A DNA stretch of 64,000 nt from Helianthus annuus (lineage: Eukaryota > Streptophyta > Magnoliopsida > Asterales > Asteraceae), in the NCBI RefSeq assembly GCF_002127325.2, contig NC_035438.2, forward strand, positions 86,840,393-86,904,392. The letters run 5' to 3'. Every line of letters starts with the position of its first letter. The first letter of the stretch is position 1. This document shows positions 23,108 to 33,004 of the stretch, one piece after another. The notes below the pieces were generated by a model. That model saw only the letters and a list, made by a program, of their open reading frames with translations. It was not told the DNA's origin and made no database searches. Both the position numbers and the translations under genes were made by a program.

Positions 23108-24729
23108 TTAAGTTTTTGCCCTTTTGCTTGGGCCCTCCTCACCCCGAGTTATCTGCTTAATTTCTTTGCGCACATTTTGGAGCAAATGTGTGAGCTTGCC
23201 GCTTTTGAGGGCTTTCTCTATTTCTGTGCGTAAAGAAATGCAGTTGTTAGTGGTATGCCCGTTGTCCTTGTGATACTCGCAGTATTGGGTAGGGTCTTGT
23301 CCGCGCTTATTTTTCATCGGGATCGGAGGTTTGAATTGATAGTCTTCAGTGCTCAAGACTTCCGCCGGGGTCTTAGTTAGGGGAGTCCACTGCCTCTCCC
23401 TATTCTCTTGTTTAGACTCCCTCTGCGCGGTAAGTTTGTTGATCGTTGTTCGAGCATCTTCAGACAAACGATTTCCCGAGTTAGACTCACGCCATGATTT
23501 CTTAGATCTTCTCTCGCCAGTGGAGCTTAAATCCGCGGGTCTATTATGTGGTGGCGGTGGCCTGTTTGTGGTAAGGTTTTTTTCGGTTTGCGCATAAACC
23601 TTGGCTGCCGCCATCACCTTCTCCCAACTTTTAGGGAGACCTTCTGTTCCAGATAAGACCTTTATCATGTCATCACACCTAACCGCGTACTTAAATTGGG
23701 CACGGATTAGTTGTTCGTGAACACCACCAATCTCCAGTACTTCTTTGTTGTATCTGGTGATGAAATCCTCCAGATTTTCATCGTCATGGCGCCAAATGTT
23801 CATGACGTCAGACGTATCGCGAATGGAACGCCGTTGTTGACTAAAATGTGTCAGAAATTTTCCGCGCAGGTCTTTCCATGATTCGATGTGTCCGATTGGT
23901 AAGTTATCGAACCAGATTCTCGCTGCACCGGTTAGAGTCTGTACGAACAGATGGCACCATAGCGGGAGGGTCCAACCCCCAACCAGACCTGCGCTGGTAA
24001 ACACTCTCAAGTGGTCATCGGGGTCTGTCAGCCCATTAAACTTACCCACGTTGGATGGTAGTTTAGCTTTCTCAAGCGGAGCTAAAGCTATTTCCATGAT
24101 GAACTTTGAGTTTTCCGCTGCTTCCGCAGGGCGGTAAATCAAATCATAGTTGTGTTCTGCCTCAGGGTTATAAACCGCACGAGGCCTGCATTTATTGTAA
24201 TTTGGCTGCAATCGATTGAACACACTGGTATTTGCACTTAAACGGTATGTTGGATCAGACTCATCGGTGTGGGTGTTCCGTTGGGAACCCAACCTATCGT
24301 GAACTGATTGTCTTCGGTGAGGGTGTGGTTCACCATGATATTCTCTCTGGTGACTTCCTGATTCACATTTTGATGTGGATCTGGCATAAACTTCTGTATC
24401 CTCGTAAGTTGAATTCTCCCGTTGGGAAGCGTTAGCACGAGATCCTGGTCTCCGTGACTGAGTTAAGGGGAAGTCTGAGGACACAGTTGTGTGTATACCG
24501 CATTTAGTGCCCCTTGAGACCTGACGTACCAGGAAATTGGAGTTTCTCCTGGTGGCAAAATTGAATGAGCAGGGTTTGCTGGTAACACTCCTGGAGTGAC
24601 AGGGTCGTTTGCTCGATTGGATTGAACCTCGTTGTCATCCGAGACATCCTCTGGGATTCCTTCTACTTGAAAGTTGTTTTCGACATTCGTCCGGGGGCCG
24701 GTTTGCCGATGAGAAGACGTTTCCTCCAT
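23108..24729 (-). pseudogene. Tat-like gag, nearly intact
   Basis: It forms the particle that packages element RNA. The start is likely the ATG at 24729 (MEETSSHRQTG), about 65 bases after the PBS. The N-terminal frame runs to 24463. The main frame starts at 24484 (458 codons) in another phase, so one frameshift lies near 24465-24484. The main part has the capsid domain ('KFNGLTDPDDHLRVF', 'GAARIWFDNLP', 'DLRGKFLTHFSQQRR') and, near its C-terminus, a C-X2-H-X4-H-type finger (CEYHKDNGHTTNNC) usual in Tat/Ogre gag. It ends at a stop at 23108 with no fused protease. Confidence 0.85.
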
Positions 24730-24794
24730 ATGCAAATGGAAACAATGAAATGAATCGAAAAAACAAGAGAGAAACGGGTGAAACAGAGAAAAAA

Positions 24795-24806
24795 CAGTGG
24801 GCGCCA
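24795..24806 (-). promoter_or_regulatory. Primer binding site of the Tat-like element
   Basis: Minus strand tggcgcccactg, one base inside the 5' LTR, of the TGGCGCC class usual for Tat/Athila-type elements rather than the Met type used by the others here. Confidence 0.75.
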
Positions 24807-24807
24807 A

Positions 24808-25576
24808 TGAAGAAACACTAGATTAATCGATCGGAATCAATTATCTAGGGGGTTTGAATCCGCATAAAAAGGTAAGTTTCCTCTCGTTTGATTCGATTGC
24901 AACTGATCTCCTTCTCCGATAACTCTGCAAAAAAAGAAGCACTGTTAGCCTCGCCAAGGGGAGAAAAGGGTTCTCTCATTGACCCGATTCCGGTGTGAGA
25001 ATAAGTATGGGTGATGAAGAAGAAGATGTATTTGAGAACTGTGTGTAACTTGCCTTTATACCTGGGTTGTTTCTTATATTTATAGTCGGGAGTCTTTGGG
25101 CGGGAAAACCTGTTAGTGAAAAGTTAACGGAAGATGCTAACCCCGTAAGCAGTTACATCTCCTTCCGTCAAGCTTCTTGATCCGACGTGAGTGCACACGG
25201 ATCGCTGATTAGATCTATGGCTGGGGATTTGCCATGTGGAAAGTGATTAAGTGGAGTTTTCTTTCCAATAACATGCCATCGTTGTGATTTCAGGGAGGCC
25301 TGAGATGGCGACACGTGTCCAGACGGTTATAACCGTCTTAGTGGTGCACGATTGAGTTCCTTCTAGAAGATTACTGCTGTAATCTGGTGTGACTCCTTAT
25401 CGTGTGGAATCAGCTAAATAACTAAATCCCAAGTCTGGATAAATAATATCAAAGTCTGGATATTGAGCGGAAGTGTTTACTTTAGGATTTTCATCCTTTG
25501 CTCATGGGAGAAAGCGCAAGGACTTATGATTTCCTTTTGGCGCAAGTGTTGACTGTTGCTTTAAACTTTTCTTTTG
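24808..25576 (-). repeat. 5' LTR of the Tat-like element
   Basis: This matches 9873-10639. A minus-strand TATA (plus-strand tatttata, 25077-25084) lies about 350 bases upstream of the gag ATG. Confidence 0.9.
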
Positions 25577-25826
25577 TAAGACCAGTGCGCGGCCACGCAA
25601 GGTTAAAAGGTTGAAAAGCAAGGTTGTGGTATGGTCCCAAGTATTTATTATGAGGTTTTTGGGACCTTACCCCTTCACTAACAAATTGTCAAATAACACA
25701 AAACAATAATGTATAGATATGCAAGTAATCACGTAGATTATTTCCTAACAAAATGGATAAAATTTTTGGTGTCAGTAGAACACTTCTATGGCTGAAATCA
25801 GTGGCTGTAGCTCTGATACCACCTTC
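25577..25826 (-). promoter_or_regulatory. Chromovirus leader with PBS
   Basis: This is the part of the chromovirus 5' leader upstream (minus strand) of the Tat-like insertion. The PBS reads TGGTATCAGAGCTACAGCC on the minus strand (25803-25821), initiator tRNA-Met type, 5 bases from the LTR. No gene is seen. Confidence 0.85.
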
Positions 25827-27173
25827 TGTCGCAACCCCCGGCCCCGAGTCACCTGGGAGCGGACGACCGCGAATTCAGATTCAGTGGTATCGGTGTTTAT
25901 CAGTTTGGCAGCGGAATTTACATCAGGACCGTAGTTAGGAAATATTTTATCAGAGTAAAATACCACATTTTTATAATATTAAACACATGGGAAATTCCCA
26001 AGTTTCTATTACAAACATGTTTATAGGGATAAACCCTATGTTATTGAATAAAAACATCTTCTTTATTTAAGTAACTTTTATAGCCACTTTGCCAAGCCTT
26101 TAGTGCTGTCCAGCTGGCTTCTATTTGGCTATCACATTTTGTTACCTGAAACGCGTTTAAAAACATTTTGCCAGTGGGAAATACTGGTGAGTGAATCCCA
26201 ATTTAATCAAGAAGAGTTTTATCAGTTTACAGCATTGAGGGCGATCTCGCAATTACATTTGTTTATTTTTCTACTTTAATTACCACCCACGGTACTGTCA
26301 ACCTGACTTGTGGTCATGTTACTACTCACAGTGTAGTAACAAATTTTGTATACAAAACCCCAACATACCGACGATAATTGTAGAATACAAATACTCAATC
26401 ACTGTTTAATATAATGTAAAACAATTGAGGTTTTGTAAATACAGTTTGCAAAAAGGTTTACAAAAAGGAGATTACTCACATTGCTACTTTAGGTAGTTTT
26501 CCTGTGATTTCCTGGTTATAATCTAGTTAAATAAACAATACACACGCGTTAGTATAATAACCCAAATTTTACATTAGTTATACCCTCGCTGAGACAGAAC
26601 TCCAACGACTACGTCGGGCAGAACCTCGACAGCCGTTACGGAGCACTAGATCAATCGGGCAGCGTATCTAATACGTAATCGAGGGTTATGATACTTACAA
26701 CGAGGCAGAACTTCGTTATTTTAGTGGGTATAATGCCCGGGTAGTACTTCTACTATAAGAAATTGAGAGAGAGTTTGAAATATTGAACGGTTTGCAACTG
26801 AATTCGATCGATCCTATTTATAGTGCTGATCAAGCACTTTGTCGCGCCCCGCGAAGGCCGAAGACAAAGTCTTCGCGGCCCGCGAGGACTTGTAGACTAG
26901 GTCCTAGCTTTGCTGAGTTGACCCGTAGCCTCCACACGCCTCATGACACGTGGCTCCTTAGGGTGCGGCCTGAGATCCCAGCTGTCGCGGCCCGCGACAG
27001 AGCTAGCCATAGGCTTCGCGGCCCGCAAGCGATGATGAAATTTTGTTTTTATTTAATTTTTGTAAAATTAAAGTATTTAGGGCCTATTTCTCGTATATGG
27101 GGTGTACTTTAGGACGTATAGGGTGTTATAATTATTTTTAGAGTGCCGGAAATATTTTAGGAGGGTTGTTATA
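25827..27173 (-). repeat. 5' LTR of the chromovirus, with GC-palindrome promoter region
   Basis: This is the counterpart of 1308-2664. A minus-strand TATA (plus-strand tatttata, 26815-26822) is preceded upstream by four copies of a GC-rich palindrome close to CGCGGCCCGCG (26843, 26874, 26986, 27017). Confidence 0.9.
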
Positions 27174-28245
27174 TTTCCTTCTTTCAAAACACTTTCAACA
27201 ACCTTACTTACCACCTCTGATTCACCAACATCAGATTTAGTGTAAGTCACATCAATGTTCTTAGGCAATTGATCAACCATATTTATTGCCTTTGCCACCT
27301 TTTCATCATCATAGAAAGTATAATTTTTCTCCGATGGTGGTGGAACTTGATGATATTCTTATCCAATCCCCTTTTTATTCTTTTCAGAACCATTATCATC
27401 TGGTGTAATATTGAAAATACATTCGAGGATATATGAAGAAGCATGATAACTTTGCAGTTTATTATTTTTCTTTTCCTTTTCAGCCAATTCTCGTTTTAGC
27501 TTAGCAATTTCATCAATATATTGATTTAATACCAATTGTTTACCTTTATACATGGCTTCAAGAAATTTTGTCGTTTCAGAATATTTTAAAACTTTTCCTT
27601 CAAGACGTTTAACTTGATTTTTCAAAGTATCATATGCTTCTTTTACTCTATGATGTGAGTATTTCATTCCATCATATTCCTTTTGCAACTCTCAAATGAT
27701 ATTATCATTTTGAAAACATTCGTTGCAATTTGCTGAATACTTCTGTTTTAAAATTCTATTTTCTTTTTCAAAACCGTTGCATTTTTGTGTCAGCTCCTCT
27801 TCTCTTTGTTTCAAAATCTTTTCATTTTCAAACATTTCTTTACATTTTTCTTTGAATAAATTTTCAATTTTAGTAAATTCAATGTTTCTGGATTTTAAAT
27901 TTTCAACCATCGCCGTACAGGCACTACATGTTTCTATGCATTTCCTGCACTGCACTTCATTTTTATTATCAGATTTTTCCCCAATTTCATCATTTTTATC
28001 CATTTATTTAACCTGGTTTGACGACTCGGTAGATTCAGTTTGAGTTTCTACCTCTGTTTGTTGTGCCATTGTAGTTTTGTCATCCAGTTTCTTCTGATTC
28101 TCATCAATGGTTTCTTCCACTTTCTTCTTCGCTAATTCTTTTTCCTTTTTCTTCTTTGCGTAAAATTCTGCAGCAGTAGGAATAGTAGCAAGCAGTGCAT
28201 CAAAATCTATTGTCTTGGGATCTGTTGCAGGATTTCCTTGAGGAT
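27174..28245 (-). pseudogene. Copia-type gag, 5'/middle part, decayed
   Basis: Minus-strand frames 28240-28020, 28003-27692 and 27688-27359 align in order with the middle of the complete copia gag at 33005-36883. A Lys/Glu-rich stretch ('FYAKKKKEKELAKKKVEE') comes first, then a Cys-pair segment (CRKCIETCSAC) like CSKCLEPCKEC there, then a coiled coil with 'QSYHASSYILECIF' and 'DVTYTKSDVGESEVVSKVVE'. Stops separate the pieces. The zinc-knuckle end is at 680-1307. The upstream end breaks off at about 28245 against chromovirus RT sequence. Confidence 0.75.
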
Positions 28246-28304
28246 CTAAGTAGCATATCCTTCAGCTTTTGCGTGCTGAACATCTTTTCGCCAAATTCTC
28301 CAAG
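28246..28304 (+). pseudogene. Chromovirus RT fragment, left of the gag-only insertion
   Basis: Plus-strand codons up to 28304 read 'HILQLLRAEHLFAKFSK', the RT thumb region, and continue across the insertion at 44561 as '[14 protein letters not shown]'. CCAAG (28300-28304) is the TSD. Sequence before about 28246 is copia gag, so the upstream pol and gag are missing. Confidence 0.8.
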
Positions 28305-30420
28305 TGTCACACCCCGACCACGAAAAACAACAAATCGTGGCAGAAACGTCGGGGAGTGTTATAACAGAATCATTGTTTCATAACACATGGATTGAAGTTC
28401 TGTTTTATTAAATTAAATGTATTACATTACATTGAAATTAGAAACAAAACATGAACAAATAGACTTTCATTATTATTAAGTCACTAAGGCCTCGTCCACT
28501 CCTATATGAGCATGCATCAATATCATCATCAAATATCACCAACTATGGTACCTGAAACACATGTGAAAATACGTCAGCATAAAATTCCGGCGAGTACATA
28601 GGATTTTATGAGAGTGTCAGATTCATGGCTCGTTTATGTTTTGAAAATATAACTTAAACACCTTTGTAAATTGATAATTAGAAAACCAAGTTTTGTAAAA
28701 TGTTTGTAATGTAAATATAAATAACTAAGTCAAAACAGATTTGTTTTATAAAACCTCGATACCATGAATCTTAACTCCAAAATATTTGTTTATATAAACC
28801 CCAATTGTAAATCGTTTTTGAAATAAAACTCGAATGTTTTATATTGTTAGAAAAACCTTGTAATATAACTTTGTTTTGATAACCTTGCCCAAGTGATCTA
28901 GATAACGCAACGATATATAATGTATTAAAAGCCTTATATATAGGAAGTACCAGCAGCGTATCCACCATGCTTTTAACACATTACACCCGCCCCGTTACCT
29001 AATCACTTCCCTAACCCAACAGTCCAAACAATACCAAACGGTTCACATAATCAAACAGTTACAAACTGTTCATATAAATTAGACAGTTACAAACGGTTCA
29101 CATAATCAAACAGTTACCAACGGGTCAAAATGTAAAACAATGTGTCCATATGCTGAGTGAACATATGCAACAAAATATAATATACGAAAATCAATGTGCT
29201 AGCATGTTAAGTGAACATACATAGCAAAACATAATGAAATCATGTACTATATATGTAGTAATGAACATAACAAGCATATGATATAAAATCATGAAAAGCA
29301 CGAAAGTAACAAGTAGGCACATGTGTTTCACCCCAAAATGTTTGAAAAACAGTAAAAGAGGGGACTATTACTCACTTGAGGATGCTTAGAAGTCTTGACT
29401 AACAACCAAGCAAGCTAGAGGGATCACGGAAATCAAACGGCACCTAATATAGGTAACTATGTTAATAAACGGACCTAAATTGGAGGATCGGATAAATTGA
29501 GGTTTCGTAAACCAAATGAGTGTAGGGACTCATGTAATATGGTTTAACAAAGCCTACATTCTAAAACGAAACCTAACCTAAGTGCTTACGACCCACTATG
29601 GCTCGTTAAGGTAGCTTACGCCACTTTAACGCGTCGTTCGCGTAAAACGCGTTCGGACCGTCTAACTAGTCCTATGACAAGTATTATATGCCTTAACATG
29701 TTTAATAATGTTGCCTAATCAGCTTAGATGTCAAAATTTAGGTTACATATGCTAAAAATGAATTTATGCGTAGAAAGGGCATTTTGGTCATTTTCCTAAG
29801 GCATATAAACTACCTATCATACAACTAACTAAACGAAGTGACCATAAGGTATAACCTCAGAAGATTATTCCCTATACAACTATAGTCACAATAAATGCTT
29901 GGTCGGATCCTAACGATTGACCAAACGGGTCGGGTTCGAAAGTCTAAGCGGTTGCTTAGACCGCTTATCTTACGACCCTATATAAGCACTAAACCTAAAG
30001 TGACGAGTTAAACATGTTAAAACATGTTTAAAGAAGTTTGAAAAAAAGTTTGATATCAAGACAAAGGGACTTGATACCCAAGAATAGTTTGGTTGCAAAA
30101 TACGCATAAACGCGCATTTTGACCGAAACTATGACTCGTCACTACGCCTAAATAACGTGGTAATCAGTAGGTGTAGTCACAAGAGACTATGACCATCGTG
30201 ATTACGCTCACGTTGCGAAGTTCAAACGAACTTCGTGTTGACCATAACCTGGTCAAAGCAGAAAGTCAAACACAGTTTGACTTTCGTGCTTAAAAACGCA
30301 TAAAAGCATGAAAGAAACATACAAAGGGTCCAAGCTAGGAAGAACTTGATCTAAATACTCAGGTATGAAGCATAAAGCTTCAACTTAGAGCATAAAATTA
30401 GATCAAGGTGTGAGGAAAAT
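28305..30420 (-). repeat. 3' LTR of gag-only element, first part
   Basis: It starts tgtcacaccccgaccacg and matches 41747-43860. It contains a short tandem tract (about 29036-29125) of 'acggttcacataatcaaaca'-like units, also present at 42478-42565. The copia element is inserted after AAAAT at 30416-30420. Confidence 0.92.
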
Positions 30421-30849
30421 TGTAGGATCGTTATGGCTGACCCAAATGAGTCGTTCAGAGAGGTTCTGATCTATTTCAGGTGCGGAAAACAAGAAATAGA
30501 CTTAGTAACAGCTTAATCTTCACTTAAATCACTGATTGTATTGATTTGATGTTGATTACAATCAATTCTCACACCGGCAGCACTTCGGCATGGATTACAA
30601 GGTAATAGTTACTGATTTCGCTCATAATGACCCTATATACAGGGCTTTGATTTCGCCCGAGATGACACAGATCAACAAGAGCGAAATCACAACTTGTGAT
30701 TTCGGGCGAAATCACTACAAATGACTCTAGGAGCGAAATCAGCATATAACTCACAAACTCTTCCTATTTTCTTGTACAACGTGCCCTGATCTATACAATG
30801 TAATCTAAGACTCGATACAAGACGAAGTCGACAGATGCATGCACTAACA
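30421..30849 (-). repeat. 3' LTR of the copia-type element
   Basis: 429 bp, tgtaggatcgttatgg ... atgcatgcactaaca, followed inward by the PPT (minus strand ctgagggggagtc). It contains several 'gcgaaatca' motifs in both orientations. Confidence 0.95.
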
Positions 30850-30862
30850 GACTCCCCCTCAG

Positions 30863-33004
30863 ATGTTGACGAGGCGCACGTGTCGATTCTTGACAAACTT
30901 CAGCCTTGATCAGTCTCTGGGCTTCACTATCTCTATCTTCATCATCAACAGACTCCCCTTAACAATGTGCTGGTATTCCTCTAGTTCTTCAGCATCATCT
31001 GCTTCAGGATCGTTGTCTCGCTTTCACACTTTGTCCATGATCAATAGCCTGGCTCTTACTTTGTCTTCAGAGTCCACGGGAATCGAAAACCTGGCTCTTT
31101 AGAGAATCATTCCAAGATCATAATCTGGCTCTCTTCCGGCATCAGGATCGATTTTCCTAGCTTAGACTAGCATACAACCTTGCTTTCAAGATCGTCACCT
31201 GGCTTTCGTCTAGCTCAGGTTATCTGCAAAACCTCTACCTCAGAGTAAAATTTCACATATACAAACATTTCAACTGTTGAGGTATGCACTAACACTGACT
31301 CTCCCTCAGAACAAACAAAGATTTTGATGAACCAATTGAAAGATTGGATTTTGAAAACATTTAATTTCAAACTACATACTCTCCCTCAAATGTTGCTCAT
31401 CATGTTTAGCACTCGGAATTTTGAAAATCAGTTTTTCAATACCAGTTGTCGAAAATCTTTTTGAATTTTCAAAAATTTATGCTAAAACACACTCAAATCT
31501 TTTTGGATTTTCTGAAAGAAAAAAATGCAAAGAAACTATAAACACTAATTGTAGAAATATAGAAATGAAATATTTACAAACAATATTTTCTTTGTGAGTT
31601 TGTGTAAGAGGATCATATCAGTTTTTGAGACTTGTCACCAACACCGTTAAGCTTTATTCATTTTAAGTTCTAAACAATTCACCTAGATTGTCAGTATAAT
31701 GTCTTAATGACTTAAACTTATTTGTGTGTCCCACTACTTGAATATACTCCCGTATCCAGATCCCAATATTCAGTCTTACAGGTGAGTATACCAAAGATGA
31801 TATCTGTTCAGGGGTTAGGTGCGAGGGCCGTGAAAGCTCAGATCAATACTTCCGTATACGCAGAGAGATGACGGCTTCGACTTTTGGTGTGTCCCCTTTA
31901 GAGGATCTTTTGTTATAACAGCAATGACTATCAATTTTATTGTTTCATCAATTTGCTGAGGGCGAGCTTATATTTCAAAGCTTTTGCAGAAAGTATTATC
32001 CGAGGACGAGGTCAGTATTTCCATACAGCAGAAGTCCCGGGATAATACTCTAGATATCACTGAGTATAAAGACCTAGTATCTCAGAATAAGGGACCTTTC
32101 AAACAAGATTTCAGGGGTTACCTATATATCCAAGACGTTGTTACCCACAGAATAAGCAAATTTGAATTTTAGTTTATATCTCGTCACAATCTACTAAATG
32201 TGTAAAAACCTACTGGCATATCCACAGTGAGATTGTTTATCACATTTTAACTTTCCACTTCTTTAGCATGTTGTGACCGTCCACTGATGTACTATCATTT
32301 CCTCTTTTCACAACAGAACTCATTTTTGATTTTATCATGTTTTTGTATTTTTCAAATTTTCTAATGTTTTTGGATTTTTTGAAATTTTTCTACTCCCCCT
32401 AAAATGCAAACACATTTCAAGGAAATTTGAAAACTATCTAAGCTCTTGACCCAATTACGAAGAAAACTGAAAACAAACTGTACAAATAAAATGACAACCG
32501 ATATCGAATCGCATCAAATCGCCATTCTTTTGGCATAAACAATCAGAACTCCCCCTCTCAACAAACTATTTTCTCATTATGATTTCAAAACACTTAAGTT
32601 TGTTTTAATCAAAATGATTTTTCCGGAAAATAAGTTTGTTTTTACCATTTGTAAGGTTCACTTTGTAAGTTAGGGGTATGGTTCATCATATTATTCATCA
32701 ACCACTTGTATGAAAATTTCATCAAGTTCAACTTAATAACCTTGACGAAACCATTGCACCACTTGTAAAAACATCCATAATATCTAACCATATGTATGAA
32801 TTAACCTCTACATAAACCATTTTACCAACCAAGATGCCGATTCCTGCTTCTCACTTACCAACCTGGAAGCTCCGGCGTAGTCCTTTAACCTGTAAAAATT
32901 TAAACTCATTCAAAATCTTTCAATCAATCTATTCAAAAACTTGAATGATGCCGATTCCTGATCCACGATTACAGACTTGGGATCTTCGGCAAAGTCCTTA
33001 GACT
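30863..33004 (-). other. Non-coding 3' interior of the copia-type element
   Basis: About 2.1 kb between gag and PPT, where integrase, RT and RNase H would be expected in a full element. No such motif is seen on either strand. Recurrent features are 'actccccct' pyrimidine tracts (30851, 31308, 31380, 32393, 32551), resembling degenerate PPT complements, and a duplicated 'gatgccgattcctg' block (32835, 32947). Confidence 0.7.

Larger units (their letters stand above)
9873..25576 (-). mobile_element. Tat-like Ty3/gypsy derivative: gag plus antisense gene, no pol
   Basis: Near-identical direct repeats at 9873-10639 and 24808-25576 are its LTRs (767 and 769 bp). On the minus strand the order is 5' LTR, PBS (24795-24806, reading tggcgcccactg, the TGGCGCC type), gag (24729-23108), a short spacer, an antisense gene (plus strand, 10942-22546) and 3' LTR. 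Tat-lineage elements (Grande, RIRE2, Retand) are known to carry extra, often antisense, frames between pol and the 3' LTR. Here no protease, RT, RNase H or integrase is seen between gag and the antisense gene. The outer LTR end is not a canonical TG/CA and I found no convincing TSD, so the ends are approximate. It sits in the 5' leader of the chromovirus. Confidence 0.8.
1308..27173 (-). mobile_element. Ty3/gypsy chromovirus-like element, host of the nest
   Basis: On the minus strand the order is 5' LTR (25827-27173), a tRNA-iMet-type PBS (25803-25821), leader, gag (9859-about 7650), protease, RT, RNase H, integrase, integrase C-terminus, PPT (about 2665-2677) and 3' LTR (1308-2664). Removing the nested Tat-like element and the solo LTR leaves about 8.5 kb, a normal chromovirus size. 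A 4-5 bp TSD is visible: TTTC/ATTTC at 1303-1307 and again at 27173-27177 (the exact LTR end, TTATA, is ambiguous by one base). It sits inside a copia gag, whose halves flank it. All enzymes carry disabling changes. PR-RT-RH-IN order and the integrase C-terminus point to the Tekay/Del-like chromoviruses; the clade is an inference. Confidence 0.85.

Noticed and set aside
9873..25576. TSD for the Tat-like element
   Set aside because: Flanks read ...ctaac at the left and taaga... at the right; the partial match is too weak to claim.
28771..28968. Open frames in pairs at 28771/42212 and 48867/54452
   Set aside because: Each pair is the same LTR sequence in two copies of one element.
31984..32172. 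62-codon plus-strand frame in the copia interior
   Set aside because: Isolated, with no motif, and on the strand opposite the element.
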